DNA of 64,000 nt from Aliiroseovarius salicola (GTDB lineage: Bacteria; Pseudomonadota; Alphaproteobacteria; Rhodobacterales; Rhodobacteraceae): contig NZ_JAQIIO010000001.1 in NCBI RefSeq assembly GCF_027891095.1, positions 282,001 to 346,000 of the forward strand, written 5' to 3'. Below are positions 27,347 to 36,800 of this stretch, in pieces. A program made the translations under genes and the position numbers. Each line of letters begins with the position of its first letter. Position 1 is the first letter of the stretch. The notes below the pieces were generated by a model. It had not been told where the DNA came from. It saw only the letters and a list, made by a program, of their open reading frames with translations, and did no database searches.

Positions 27347-28756
27347 ATGACCGCCCCGAAGACACTCTATGACAAGATCTGGGACGCACATGTGGCCCAT
27401 GAAGCGGACGATGGCACTTGCCTGCTGTATATCGACCGCCACCTGGTGCACGAAGTGACCAGCCCACAGGCCTTTGAAGGGCTGCGCATGGCAGGCCGCA
27501 AGGTGCATGCGCCAGACAAGACCATTGCCGTGCCGGACCACAACGTGCCGACCACAGCAGGTCGCGAAGACCCGGCACAGATGACCGAGGAAAGCCGCAT
27601 CCAGGTGGCTGCCCTTGACACCAACGCCAAGGAATTCGGCGTACATTACTACCCGGTGTCTGACGTTCGTCAGGGCATTGTGCACATTGTTGGGCCCGAG
27701 CAAGGCTGGACCCTGCCCGGCATGACCGTGGTTTGCGGCGACAGCCACACCGCGACCCATGGCGCATTTGGTGCGCTGGCCCACGGCATCGGCACCTCGG
27801 AAGTGGAACATGTTCTGGCGACGCAAACGCTGATCCAGAAGAAATCCAAGAACATGAAGGTGGAAATCACCGGCAAACTGAAGCCGGGCGTGACCGCCAA
27901 AGACATCACCCTTGCTGTGATCGGCGAAACCGGCACCGGCGGCGGCACCGGCTATGTGATCGAATATTGCGGTGAAGCCATTCGCGACCTCAGCATGGAA
28001 GGCCGGATGACCGTCTGCAACATGGCGATCGAAGGCGGCGCGCGCGCCGGTCTGATTGCCCCGGACGAGACCACCTTTGAATATTGCAAAGGCCGCCCGC
28101 ACGCTCCGAAAGCGGGCCAGTGGGAACAGGCGCTGGAATATTGGAAAACGCTCTTCACCGACGAAGGCGCGCATTTCGACAAGGTTGTGACGCTGAAAGG
28201 CGAAGATATTCAGCCCGTTGTGACCTGGGGCACCTCGCCCGAGGATGTTCTGCCGATCACTGGCGTCGTGCCACATCCTGAAGATTTTGAAGGCGGCAAG
28301 GTCGAAGCGGCCCGTCGCTCGATCGAATACATGGGTTTGACACCGGGTCAGAAACTGACTGACATTGAGATCGACACCGTGTTCATCGGATCATGCACCA
28401 ATGGCCGGATCGAGGATTTCCGCGCTGTGGCCGAGATCGTGAAAGGCAAGAAGATCAAGGACGGCATGCGGGCCATGATCGTGCCGGGATCAGGTCTTGT
28501 GCGTGCACAGGCCGAAGAAGAAGGTCTGGCCGACGTCTTCCGCGAAGCGGGCTTTGAATGGCGCCTTGCGGGCTGTTCGATGTGCCTCGCCATGAACCCG
28601 GATCAACTTTCCGAAGGCGAGCGTTGTGCTGCAACCTCGAACCGCAACTTCGAGGGCCGTCAGGGCTACAAAGGCCGCACTCACTTGGTGTCGCCCGCCA
28701 TGGCCGCTGCTGCTGCCCTCACCGGTCGCCTGACCGATGTGCGTGATTTGATCTAA
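27347..28756 (+). CDS. leuC: 3-isopropylmalate dehydratase, large subunit
   Basis: An aconitase-family 4Fe-4S enzyme subunit of 469 residues that isomerises 2-isopropylmalate to 3-isopropylmalate in leucine synthesis. Cluster cysteines lie in FIGSCTNGR and [11 protein letters not shown]; the N-terminal DHNVPTT and [12 protein letters not shown] motifs are present. The ATG at 27347 follows GGAGAGCGAAA; upstream in-frame starts lie in the structured leader. leuD follows after 12 bases. Confidence 0.97.
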   Translation: MTAPKTLYDKIWDAHVAHEADDGTCLLYIDRHLVHEVTSPQAFEGLRMAGRKVHAPDKTIAVPDHNVPTTAGREDPAQMTEESRIQVAALDTNAKEFGVHYYPVSDVRQGIVHIVGPEQGWTLPGMTVVCGDSHTATHGAFGALAHGIGTSEVEHVLATQTLIQKKSKNMKVEITGKLKPGVTAKDITLAVIGETGTGGGTGYVIEYCGEAIRDLSMEGRMTVCNMAIEGGARAGLIAPDETTFEYCKGRPHAPKAGQWEQALEYWKTLFTDEGAHFDKVVTLKGEDIQPVVTWGTSPEDVLPITGVVPHPEDFEGGKVEAARRSIEYMGLTPGQKLTDIEIDTVFIGSCTNGRIEDFRAVAEIVKGKKIKDGMRAMIVPGSGLVRAQAEEEGLADVFREAGFEWRLAGCSMCLAMNPDQLSEGERCAATSNRNFEGRQGYKGRTHLVSPAMAAAAALTGRLTDVRDLI

Positions 28757-28768
28757 GGACCCGTGACA

Positions 28769-29374
28769 ATGGAAAAGTTTGAAAAACTCCAAGGTATCGC
28801 AGCCCCCATGCCGCTGGTGAATATCGACACCGACATGATCATCCCCAAGGTGTTCCTGAAGTCGATCCAACGCACAGGCTTCGGCGTGAACCTGTTTGAC
28901 GAGATGCGCTACAATCGTGACGGTTCGGAAATCCCCGAATTCGTGCTGAACAAACCGCAATATCGCAACGCCGAGATCCTGATTGCGGGTGACAATTTCG
29001 GCTGTGGCTCGTCACGCGAACACGCGCCATGGGCAATTGCTGATTTCGGCATCAAATGCGTGGTTTCGACCAGCTTCGCCGACATCTTCTTCAACAACTG
29101 CTTCAAGAACGGCATCCTGCCAATCGTCTTGCCGCAAGAGCAGGTTGATGTGCTGATGGCGGACGCGGAAAAGGGTGAAAACGCCCGCATGACCGTGGAT
29201 CTGGAAGCACAGGAAATCACCACCTCGGATGGCGACGTAATCTCCTTCGACGTGGATGAGTTCAAAAAGCACTGCCTGCTGGAAGGGCTCGATGACATCG
29301 GTCTGACCATGGAGAAAAAAGCCTCAATCGACACATTCGAAGCGCAGGCTTCTGCTGCACGCCCATGGGTCTGA
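28769..29374 (+). CDS. leuD: 3-isopropylmalate dehydratase, small subunit
   Basis: The swivel-domain partner of LeuC, 201 residues. It shows the family segments [31 protein letters not shown] and [12 protein letters not shown]. The ATG at 28769 is preferred to the GTG two codons upstream because AAGGA lies about 9 bases before it and MEKFEKL is the usual N-terminus. A strong hairpin follows the stop codon. Confidence 0.96.
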   Translation: MEKFEKLQGIAAPMPLVNIDTDMIIPKVFLKSIQRTGFGVNLFDEMRYNRDGSEIPEFVLNKPQYRNAEILIAGDNFGCGSSREHAPWAIADFGIKCVVSTSFADIFFNNCFKNGILPIVLPQEQVDVLMADAEKGENARMTVDLEAQEITTSDGDVISFDVDEFKKHCLLEGLDDIGLTMEKKASIDTFEAQASAARPWV

Positions 29375-29410
29375 ACCCGGTCTAAAACATTTTGTTTTGA
29401 CAAAAATCCT

Positions 29411-29436
29411 AAGGCAGCCCGACATCGGGCTGCCTT
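29411..29436 (+). terminator. leuCD terminator
   Basis: A 12-bp perfect inverted repeat (AAGGCAGCCCGA / TCGGGCTGCCTT) lies 37 bases after the leuD stop and is followed by ATTAAT. The stem is strong; the T-run is short. Confidence 0.75.
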
Positions 29437-29499
29437 ATTAATATCCCGGCAATGATGCATTGTCGCACCAGTTCCGCCACAAAACTGCCCGATTTATGA

Positions 29500-29616
29500 C
29501 TAGAAATTAACCGATTGCTTGCAGATCTCCTGCAACAGATGCAACGTGAACCCCAATGAGGCACCCGCCATCATCAGAGCGGAGTTCAACATCGGAATAA
29601 GGGCGCGGCATTGCAT
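29500..29616 (-). CDS. Possible 38-aa hydrophobic small protein
   Basis: A short minus-strand frame with GGGAGCG just before its ATG encodes a 38-residue peptide with a Met/Leu/Ala-rich middle (MLNSALMMAGASLGFTLHLL). It lies alone in the 270-base gap after leuD. It could be a small membrane protein, or chance. Confidence 0.22.
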   Translation of the reverse strand: MQCRALIPMLNSALMMAGASLGFTLHLLQEICKQSVNF

Positions 29617-29646
29617 CGCTCCCGTCCTAAGTTGGGGTAAAAGACA

Positions 29647-30483
29647 GTGATTTCGAAATGGTTAGGCGCCTTTGTGCGCGCGATCTTAATGGTTGTGGTA
29701 ATTGCTTTGCCGTCCATAGCGGTTCCCGGCACCAGCGCCGACACTGCTCAGATCGTGTTGCTGATTGCCCTATGTGCCGGCGCGCTGACATTATTCGAAT
29801 ACGCGTCCACCTATCCCGGACTGGTCGAGTTTCGCGATGCCCCACCATTCAACCGCATTCGTTTTCTCAGCCTTTTTGCCATGGTGCTGTTCTTGTCAAT
29901 TGTGGTGCGTGGCACAACCAATCCAACCGCATTGACCGAGCTTGTGACCCTGATCGGAACACTGATTGGCCACGCGATCGACTTTCCCTATTCACCGGTT
30001 CGTCTGATCGTTCTGATTCTGCCGGAAAATGCCAGCGCTGCTGATATTTCCACCATGCGAACTGCTGCAGGAATGACGTATCTGATCTCGCTCCTGTCAT
30101 TGTCCGTTTTCTTGCTTGCCCTGCGGGCCAGTCGCTGGCCGTCAAGCGGAACCTTCAATGTCTGGGTCAACCTGCCCACGTTTGAACCAACAGCAGGGGG
30201 GGATGTCGTCGAGCGTCTGGAACGCGATGCGCGGATCAATATCGCACTTGGCTTCCTTCTGCCCTTCCTCACACCCGTTGTGATCCATGCTGCGTCATCG
30301 CTGTTCGGATCCATCTCGTCGACCAATGACCAAACCTTGATCTGGACAATCACTGCATGGGCCTTTTTGCCTTCAAGCCTATTCATGCGCGGCATCGCCA
30401 TGGGGCGGGTCGCCACCATGATCAGCTCGGAACGGAAAAAAAACACCGAAGCAAACAAGGACGAGCTGTTCCAGCCAGCCTGA
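29647..30483 (+). CDS. Polytopic membrane protein, unknown function
   Basis: A 278-residue protein with about six hydrophobic helices and a polar central loop (WVNLPTFEPTAGGDVVERLERD). The GTG start lies 7 bases after a GGGGTAAAAG stretch. Its last codons contain A-AAA-AAC in the reading frame at 30438-30444, a canonical -1 slippery heptamer. A -1 shift there leads straight into the next open frame. It sits between leuD and leuB with the exo/endonuclease/phosphatase gene. No family is recognised. Confidence 0.72.
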   Translation: MISKWLGAFVRAILMVVVIALPSIAVPGTSADTAQIVLLIALCAGALTLFEYASTYPGLVEFRDAPPFNRIRFLSLFAMVLFLSIVVRGTTNPTALTELVTLIGTLIGHAIDFPYSPVRLIVLILPENASAADISTMRTAAGMTYLISLLSLSVFLLALRASRWPSSGTFNVWVNLPTFEPTAGGDVVERLERDARINIALGFLLPFLTPVVIHAASSLFGSISSTNDQTLIWTITAWAFLPSSLFMRGIAMGRVATMISSERKKNTEANKDELFQPA

Positions 30484-31511
30484 TTCTGCTGATCACATGC
30501 CTGATGCCCTTGTCGGTACAGGCCGAACGGCTGCGCATTGCCACTTTCAACTCCGATCTGTCCCGCGACGGACCCGGGCTTTTGCTCCGTGATATCACGC
30601 GTGGGAAGGACAAACAGATCAGCGCCGTGATCGAGGTGATTGCCCATATCCGCCCCGATGTGCTGGTTCTGCAAGACATCGACAACGATCTCGAAAACCG
30701 CGCACTTGCCGCCCTGCAATCGGCCCTTGCCGAGGCCGGGCATCCCCTTCCCCACCGCTTTGCCACGCTGACCAACGCGGGTATGGAAAGCGGATTGGAT
30801 CTGGATGGTGACGGGCATCTGGGCACCGCGCGCGACAGTCAGGGATATGGCAGCTTCACTGGACAGGGCGGGATGGCCGTTCTGTCACGATTGCCGCTTG
30901 GTGAAGTGCGCGACTTTTCCGACATCCTTTGGCGCAGCCTTCCCGGCGCTGATCTTCCCCAATATTCCGATGGCTCCCCCTTTCCCTCCGAAGAAGCACA
31001 AGCCGCCCAACGCCTGTCGAGCGTGGCCCATTGGGATGTCCCTGTGATGCTGCCAGACGGGAAAACACTGAACCTGCTCACCTGGCATGGCTCCACCCCG
31101 GCTTTCGACGGCGCAGAAGATCAAAACGGTAAGCGCGGTGCGGATGAAGCGCGGTTCTGGTTGCGCCTTCTGGATGGAGATCTGCCCTATGCCGCCCCCA
31201 CGCCCCCTTTTGCCGTGATCGGACAGGCCAATATTGATCCCACTGACGGCGAGGGGCGACATGATGCGATCAATGAGCTCTTGTCAGATCCCCGCCTGAT
31301 CGACCCGACCCCGACCGGATCCGAAGGCACCGATACCGCAGATTGGAGCGCCATTGGCGTCGGCAAATTGCGCGCCGGATACATCTTGCCCTGGGCCGAG
31401 GCGCAGATTCTGGACACCGGGGTCTTCTGGCCCGCTGCCGGATCAGAAATGGCCGTGACCGCTACCACAGCCTCACGCCACCACCTGATTTGGCTGGACC
31501 TCAATTTTTGA
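30480..31511 (+). CDS. Endonuclease/exonuclease/phosphatase family protein, start unresolved
   Basis: The domain begins at AERLRIATFNSDLSRDGPG and continues with IAHIRPDVLVLQDIDND, LLTWHGSTP, FAVIGQANIDPTDGEG and an ending SRHHLIWLDLNF. These match the DNase I-like EEP fold, with Asn, Glu/Asp and His positions for metal and phosphate. The segment before it (SLILLITCLMPLSVQA) is a good export signal, but it has no ATG, GTG or TTG start. CTG at 30480 overlaps the upstream stop (CTGA) and is used here. The first ATG (30504) cuts the signal, and an ATG at 30357 would overlap the previous gene by 127 bases. Confidence 0.75.
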   Translation: MILLITCLMPLSVQAERLRIATFNSDLSRDGPGLLLRDITRGKDKQISAVIEVIAHIRPDVLVLQDIDNDLENRALAALQSALAEAGHPLPHRFATLTNAGMESGLDLDGDGHLGTARDSQGYGSFTGQGGMAVLSRLPLGEVRDFSDILWRSLPGADLPQYSDGSPFPSEEAQAAQRLSSVAHWDVPVMLPDGKTLNLLTWHGSTPAFDGAEDQNGKRGADEARFWLRLLDGDLPYAAPTPPFAVIGQANIDPTDGEGRHDAINELLSDPRLIDPTPTGSEGTDTADWSAIGVGKLRAGYILPWAEAQILDTGVFWPAAGSEMAVTATTASRHHLIWLDLNF

Positions 31512-31604
31512 ACGCTTTTCCCCCTGCATTTCTTGACGCTTTGCGCCTGAGCCGCTAGGCCACAGGGCAACAGATTTTCTGCAAGATATGCAAGGATACG
31601 CGAC

Positions 31605-32708
31605 ATGACGAACCCCTCTCTCCTCATCCTCCCCGGCGATGGCATCGGTCAGGAAGTGATGGCCGAAGTGCGCAAAGTTATCGACTGGATCGGTGACAAG
31701 CGTGGTGTGACATTCGACGTGGACGAGGATCTGGTGGGTGGTGCCGCCTATGACAAGCACGGTGTGCCGCTAGCGGATGAAACCATGGCCCGCGCGCAAG
31801 AGGTAGACGCCGTACTGCTCGGCGCCGTGGGCGGCCCGAAATACGATGATCTGGATTTCTCGGTAAAGCCGGAGCGCGGCCTTCTGCGCCTGCGTAAAGA
31901 AATGGATCTTTACTCTAACCTGCGCCCTGCTCAGTGCTTTGACGCCCTGGCCGATTTCTCCTCGCTGAAGCCTGAGCTTGTGTCGGGCCTCGATATCATG
32001 ATCGTGCGCGAGCTGACCTCCGGTGTCTATTTCGGCGAGCCGCGCGGCATTTTCGAAGAAGGCAACGAACGCGTGGGCATCAACACCCAACGCTACACCG
32101 AGTCGGAAATCGAACGCGCTGCTCGCTCTGCATTCGAGCTGGCGATGAAACGCAACAAGCGCCTGTGCTCGATGGAAAAAGCAAACGTGATGGAATCGGG
32201 CATCCTGTGGCGCGAAGTTGTCGAGCGTGTGGGTAAAGAATATCCAGAAGTGGAGCTGAGCCACATGTACGCCGACAATGGCGCCATGCAGCTGGTGCGC
32301 GCGCCCAAGCAGTTTGACGTGATCTATACGGATAACCTCTTTGGCGACATCCTGTCCGATTGTGCCGCCATGCTGACCGGCTCGCTAGGCATGCTGCCGT
32401 CGGCCTCGCTTGGTGCTCCGATGGCCAATGGCCGCCCGAAAGCGCTTTACGAACCGGTCCACGGATCCGCTCCGGACATCGCCGGTGAAGGCAAAGCCAA
32501 CCCCTGCGCCTGTATCCTCAGCTTTGCCATGGCGCTACGCTACAGCTTTGACATGGGTGAAGATGCCGATCGTCTGGAAGCAGCGGTTGAGAAAGTTCTG
32601 GCGGACGGCGTACGCACTGGCGACCTTTTGAACGAAGAGGGCGTGAAACCGGTCTCGACCAGCGAGATGGGTGACGCAGTGATCGCAGCGCTGAACGCCA
32701 GCCTGTAA
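31605..32708 (+). CDS. leuB: 3-isopropylmalate dehydrogenase
   Basis: An NAD-dependent oxidative decarboxylase, third enzyme of leucine synthesis, 367 residues. It has the N-terminal [10 protein letters not shown], the substrate-binding arginines in the [19 protein letters not shown] region, and the metal-binding stretch [20 protein letters not shown], as in LeuB proteins. GGATACGCGAC precedes the ATG. It is followed by an intrinsic terminator and then by tRNA-Pro. Confidence 0.97.
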   Translation: MTNPSLLILPGDGIGQEVMAEVRKVIDWIGDKRGVTFDVDEDLVGGAAYDKHGVPLADETMARAQEVDAVLLGAVGGPKYDDLDFSVKPERGLLRLRKEMDLYSNLRPAQCFDALADFSSLKPELVSGLDIMIVRELTSGVYFGEPRGIFEEGNERVGINTQRYTESEIERAARSAFELAMKRNKRLCSMEKANVMESGILWREVVERVGKEYPEVELSHMYADNGAMQLVRAPKQFDVIYTDNLFGDILSDCAAMLTGSLGMLPSASLGAPMANGRPKALYEPVHGSAPDIAGEGKANPCACILSFAMALRYSFDMGEDADRLEAAVEKVLADGVRTGDLLNEEGVKPVSTSEMGDAVIAALNASL

Positions 32709-32730
32709 ACGGCCTTAAGTCGCATCCAAG

Positions 32731-32758
32731 ACGGCCCGCTCTCGTGCGGGCCGTTTTC
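32731..32758 (+). terminator. leuB terminator
   Basis: A 9-bp stem (ACGGCCCGC / GCGGGCCGT, 6-base loop) followed by TTTTC, 22 bases after the leuB stop. It is a typical Rho-independent terminator. Confidence 0.85.
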
Positions 32759-32851
32759 ATTTGAGCCATACCCACAAGGCAAGTTTCCCGACCGGGGTTC
32801 ATTTTGGGGCTTGCAGATCACGCCTATTGGGGCTATCCCGCACGCCACGGT

Positions 32852-32928
32852 CGGGCTGTAGCGCAGCCTGGTAGCGCACCTGCTTCGGGAGCAGGGGGTC
32901 GGAGGTTCGAATCCTCTCAGCCCGACCA
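32852..32928 (+). tRNA. tRNA-Pro (CGG anticodon)
   Basis: A 77-base cloverleaf. The acceptor stem CGGGCTG pairs with CAGCCCG, followed by A and an encoded CCA. The D arm is GCGCAGCCTGGTAGCGC, the anticodon stem CCTGC/GCAGG holds loop TTCGGGA (anticodon CGG), and the T arm is GGAGGTTCGAATCCTCT. It marks the boundary between the leu region and the accessory island. Confidence 0.96.
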
Positions 32929-33187
32929 ATTTCACGATATTGAACGTCACATGACTTTGACCTTTATCGTTAAAGGCTGGCCTTGTATGCACTGCAAAGC
33001 GGAAAACAGCGGCTATGAGCCGAAAGTTCCAAATGCTGCAGGCTGCATCAATGCCCGCTTCTTTGCTCCGATAATATTGTGAAAGTGACGGGTCTTTTCG
33101 ATACGGAGTCTCAATCGAATTGTCATCACGGCAAAGCCTTGTACCCGTAGAAATACGGATTGGTGTTTGCACCCACACCTGCGATGA

Positions 33188-34708
33188 ATGCAAATGGCTG
33201 TCTCACACCCAAAAAAATTCTGGCGAAACGCTTTGCTATGGGCGTGTGCCGTCACACTCGCGCTCAGCGGGTTGGCGTTCTTTGAACGGCAAAACCTGGT
33301 GCGTGAACTGACTGTCAAAAGTGAAACGCTGCATCGTCTGGCCTCTCAACGTGCGGATCAGCATGATGCGCATTTAACATCGTTGTCTGCGATTTTTGTG
33401 GCGGGCGGGGTTGCGCGGCAGGATTTATTGCTCGAAGTGGCCGCGACGATCAAGCGGTTTTACCCACGGATTACGTCGGTGAATGTTGTGCCTTACGATC
33501 CGTCCCAACCCGTGATAGAAACGCAGCCCGGCCTCTCCGCACAGACGAAGGAGCGCGTTGTTGAACTAGCCCGCCGCTCAACCGGGGCATTGCAAATCGG
33601 GCAAATGCCAGACTTGCCAAATCACTACCTGCTCGTGAAACGGACGCCCAATTCTGACGCAGCACAGCATGGTTTGGCGCTGGTGATCGACGCCCGTGCG
33701 CTGATTGAAACAGATGATCCATTTTGGAACGCCCCGTCGGCTTCTTTGCGTCTTTCCACGCCGGACGGGCAAACAGCTTTGGTGGGTCATTTTTCATCGG
33801 GTGAGACTGGATTTTCGAAACCGCTTGGCAGTGTGTCTCAACCTTTGATGTTTGAAACTTCTCTGGCCATTGGGCTTTCTGACCTTTTGCCATTGGGAAA
33901 AGTGATGTCGGTCATCGCACTGGTCATGGTGGTCTTTTTGCTGTCAGCTTTCGGTTTCAAGCAACGCCTACGCACCAAAGATGCGGAAAGCCGCGCAAAA
34001 CTTAGCGCGCAGGAAACCCGGCTGGCCCATGCTTCCCGCGTCAATGCGATGGGTGAAATGGCCAGCGGCATGGCGCATGAACTGGCGCAACCACTGACCG
34101 CGATCCTGAGCCAAGCACAGGCTGGCCGCCACTTGGCGCGACGTGGTGATGTTGAACGTCTTGGCACGGTGTTGGAAGACACGGTTTCCCAAGCACAACG
34201 CGCGGCGAATATCCTTGAGCGCCTAAGACGATGGAGCAAACCAAACCGTGCGTTGTCTGAGGCCTGTTCCGTCCATGAAGCCGCCCAGAACGTTCAGAAT
34301 CTGCTGGCACTAGAAGCCAAGATCAAAGGGGCTGCCATTACCCTGTCGTTGCACAGCGATCCCCTGTTTATAGACGCCGATCCGGTCGAGTTGGAACAGG
34401 TTGTGTTTAATCTGGTGCGCAACGCGCTTGATGCCTCGGACGCGGCACAGGTCACGATCCGCACGCATGTCGATGGGCGCTTGGTCATATTGGATATCAG
34501 CGATACCGGGCCGGGGGTGCCTGACCATCTCAAGCCCCGCATTTTTGAACCTTTCGTAACAGGCAAACCAGACGGAACGGGGCTTGGCCTCGCGCTGTGC
34601 CAAAGGCTGGTTGAGGAAATGGGCGGTGAAATCATGTTGTTGGACGAAACTGACCAGACCACTTTCCGTGTCTCCCTGCCGCTCTCAAACAAGTCGGAGG
34701 CGCAATGA
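33188..34708 (+). CDS. Membrane sensor histidine kinase
   Basis: A 506-residue kinase. Transmembrane helices at about 14-32 and 239-257 flank a periplasmic sensor region. The H box contains phospho-acceptor H297 (MGEMASGMAHELAQPLTAI), followed by an HATPase domain (VFNLVRNALDASD, DISDTGPGVPD, GTGLGLALCQRLVEEMGG). AHELAQPLTAI is typical of FixL- and DctB-like kinases. ATG at 33188 or 33194 could be the start; neither has a strong ribosome-binding site. It overlaps the regulator gene by 4 bases. Confidence 0.9.
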   Translation: MQMAVSHPKKFWRNALLWACAVTLALSGLAFFERQNLVRELTVKSETLHRLASQRADQHDAHLTSLSAIFVAGGVARQDLLLEVAATIKRFYPRITSVNVVPYDPSQPVIETQPGLSAQTKERVVELARRSTGALQIGQMPDLPNHYLLVKRTPNSDAAQHGLALVIDARALIETDDPFWNAPSASLRLSTPDGQTALVGHFSSGETGFSKPLGSVSQPLMFETSLAIGLSDLLPLGKVMSVIALVMVVFLLSAFGFKQRLRTKDAESRAKLSAQETRLAHASRVNAMGEMASGMAHELAQPLTAILSQAQAGRHLARRGDVERLGTVLEDTVSQAQRAANILERLRRWSKPNRALSEACSVHEAAQNVQNLLALEAKIKGAAITLSLHSDPLFIDADPVELEQVVFNLVRNALDASDAAQVTIRTHVDGRLVILDISDTGPGVPDHLKPRIFEPFVTGKPDGTGLGLALCQRLVEEMGGEIMLLDETDQTTFRVSLPLSNKSEAQ

Positions 34709-35313
34709 CCAACCATGTTTACCTTGTTGATGATGATGAGGGCGTGCGCAACGCGCTGAGCCTTCTGTTGGAAACCGTCGGACTGAATGTGCGCAGCTTT
34801 GCGTCACCCGAGACATTCTTGGCAAAAGCGGCAGACCTGACGCCGGGCTGCCTGATCCTTGATATCCGGATGCCCGCGATTTCGGGTCTGAAACTACAAG
34901 AAAAGCTGACCGATCAAGGCGTGTCGTGGCCCACGGTGATTATCAGCGGGCACGGCGATATCGAAGCGTGCAGGCGCGCGTTTCGCAATGGGGCGATCGA
35001 TTTTTTGAGCAAGCCAGTAGACGAACAAGATCTGATCGACGCAATCCAAAAGGGTCATGCAGAACTTGAAATACGCCGACAGGCTTCAGAGGAACGCGCA
35101 GAAGCGGTGGCGTTGGTGCAGCACCTGTCCACGCGGGAACAAGAAGTTCTTGAGATGATCGCAAAGGGTTTGACCACAAAGCAAATCGCAGATGCGCTGA
35201 CCCTGTCGCCCCGCACGGTTGAAAGTCACCGTGCAGCGATTGCGGCCAAAGCGGGCACGTCTTCAGCGGCGGAACTCACGCGTTATTGGCTGGATGCAAA
35301 GGCGGATCAGTAG
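34705..35313 (+). CDS. Two-component response regulator, FixJ/NarL type
   Basis: A 202-residue regulator. The receiver domain has acidic D10/D11, phospho-acceptor D53 (LILDIRMP) and the lysine in LSKPVDE; the C-terminal LuxR-type helix-turn-helix is LSTREQEVLEMIAKGL then TTKQIADALTLSPRTVESH. The ATGA overlap with the kinase gene shows they are a pair. A likely target is the gene directly downstream, since the stop-to-start gap of 91 bases leaves room for a promoter. Confidence 0.93.
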   Translation: MTNHVYLVDDDEGVRNALSLLLETVGLNVRSFASPETFLAKAADLTPGCLILDIRMPAISGLKLQEKLTDQGVSWPTVIISGHGDIEACRRAFRNGAIDFLSKPVDEQDLIDAIQKGHAELEIRRQASEERAEAVALVQHLSTREQEVLEMIAKGLTTKQIADALTLSPRTVESHRAAIAAKAGTSSAAELTRYWLDAKADQ

Positions 35314-35404
35314 AACTACGGACACCTTTGCGGATGCTACGAGTATAGCGAGTCAGCGCCGCGAATTAGAAACGGAGCATCAGTTCAACAAAAGGAAATA
35401 CACA

Positions 35405-35887
35405 ATGATCCGTTCCGTCGCACTTGCCACAGCTCTGCTCACACCCATCGCAGCCTTCGCACAAGACCTGCCCACAGCACCTTACTTGCCGCTCGAGATG
35501 GCAACCACAGCCGCCCAAACCGCTGTCGCTGCATGCTCTGCCGAAGGCTACAACGTCAGCGTCGCAATCGTTGCGCGCAGCGGTGAGACCAAAGTGCTTT
35601 TGCGCGCTGACAATGCAGGTCCACATACTGTCGGTTCCAGCACAGGCAAAGCGTTCACATCCGCCAGCATGGGCCGTGACACGGCAGGTCTTGCGGGCTT
35701 TATCGGCGGCAACCCTGAAAACGGTGGACTGCGCGATATGGATAGCCGTCTGGTCATCCAGGCTGGAGGTCTGCCCATCCGGATTGGTGGCGCATTGGTC
35801 GGTGGCATCGGGGTCGGTGGCGCGCCATCTGGTGCAATCGACGAGACATGCGCCCGTACAGGTCTTGACGCAATCGGTGCTGAGTAA
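35405..35887 (+). CDS. Secreted HbpS/GlcG-type (haem-binding) protein
   Basis: A 160-residue protein with a signal peptide (MIRSVALATALLTPIAAFAQ) and a GlcG/HbpS domain: PLEMATTAAQTAVAACSAEG, NVSVAIVARSGE, TGKAFTSASMGRDTAG and IGGALVGGIGVGGAPSG. The start at 35405 lies 8 bases after AAAGGAAA. In Streptomyces, secreted HbpS binds haem and controls the SenS/SenR two-component system. The position directly after a kinase-regulator pair suggests a similar accessory sensor. That is inference; haem binding is not shown. Confidence 0.85.
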   Translation: MIRSVALATALLTPIAAFAQDLPTAPYLPLEMATTAAQTAVAACSAEGYNVSVAIVARSGETKVLLRADNAGPHTVGSSTGKAFTSASMGRDTAGLAGFIGGNPENGGLRDMDSRLVIQAGGLPIRIGGALVGGIGVGGAPSGAIDETCARTGLDAIGAE

Positions 35888-35894
35888 ACCACAC

Positions 35895-35919
35895 GGCCCG
35901 TCCCTTTTTGGGGCGGGCC
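35895..35919 (+). terminator. Hairpin after the HbpS-like gene
   Basis: GGCCCGTCCC pairs with GGGGCGGGCC with one G-T pair across a T5 loop, 8 bases after the stop codon. It could be a terminator, or an attenuator that lowers expression of the ankyrin gene 22 bases further on. Confidence 0.5.
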
Positions 35920-35940
35920 CTCTCTTTGAAAGGTCACGCC

Positions 35941-36606
35941 ATGCTTCGTTCCCTCCTGTTCGCTTTGGCAATCGGCACCGCTGGGTCTGCCCATGCGCAA
36001 ACGGCCCCATCTGCCTCAGACATCGCGTCTTATACAGGCTTGCATCTTGCCGCCCACGAGGGCGACGTGGATGAGATCAACCGATTGATCGCAGCAGGTG
36101 CCGATGTGGACATCCGAGATCGGTCACAGCGCACGCCCGCACATGTCGCAGCCTTTGCATCACATGATGACGCTCTGATCGCACTGGCCAATGGTGGAGC
36201 GGACATGAACGCTCTCGAAAATCGTGTTTATGATGTGCTGACAATCGCAGCCGTCGCCGACGATCCCGAAATGGTATCGCTGGCAATGGAACTTGGAAAC
36301 GCACCGGATCTGATCACCAGCGTTTACGACGGCACAGCCTTGATCGCTGCAGCCCACCTCGGACATCACGACGTGGTCGCGCGTCTTGTCGAAGGTGGCG
36401 CACCGCTGGATCATATCAACAATCTTGCGTGGACGGCTTTAATAGAGGCTGTCGTCTTGGGCGACGGTGGACCTGATCACATCAAGACAGTGCAGATCCT
36501 CGTTGATGCAGGTGCAGATAAATCCATCGGAGATCGCAATGGAGTCACGCCACTGCAACACGCCAAGTCACGCGGCTACGCTGAAATGGTCGGAATCCTC
36601 AAATAA
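35941..36606 (+). CDS. Secreted ankyrin-repeat protein
   Basis: A 221-residue protein with signal peptide MLRSLLFALAIGTAGSAHAQ, then about five ankyrin repeats from residue 33 on (TGLHLAAHEGDVDEINRLIA, RTPAHVAAFASHDDALIAL, GTALIAAAHLGHHDVVARLV, LAWTALIEAVVLGDGG, VTPLQHAKSRGYAEMVGIL). GAAAGGTC precedes the ATG. Periplasmic ankyrin proteins often bind and protect partner enzymes such as catalase. Here the partner could be the HbpS-like protein or the sensor kinase, by position only. Confidence 0.88.
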   Translation: MLRSLLFALAIGTAGSAHAQTAPSASDIASYTGLHLAAHEGDVDEINRLIAAGADVDIRDRSQRTPAHVAAFASHDDALIALANGGADMNALENRVYDVLTIAAVADDPEMVSLAMELGNAPDLITSVYDGTALIAAAHLGHHDVVARLVEGGAPLDHINNLAWTALIEAVVLGDGGPDHIKTVQILVDAGADKSIGDRNGVTPLQHAKSRGYAEMVGILK

Positions 36607-36800
36607 GAGGTGTGGCGATGACCCTATTAAGATGTGATATTTTCAGGACCGCCGCGCGCAGCGAGGTCGTTGCCACCTTCCTATAGCCGCCGTTGGCGCA
36701 ACTGCAGCGAAAGGGCATTCTGTCCCGCATTGCGGACCTCTATGCACAACGCCGCGAATGGCTGGAACGAGCCCGAAGCAGGAAACGAATTCTTGTAAAT
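36607..36800. other. Gap with possible gene remnant
   Basis: A frame from about 36690 to 36800 encodes LAQLQRKGILSRIADLYAQ followed by RREWLERARSRK, without a start codon. It could be the tail of a lost gene. No regulatory site is seen. Confidence 0.25.

Noticed and set aside
27080-28276. 398-codon open frame opposite leuC
   Set aside because: Shadow of leuC; no family features and no start signal.
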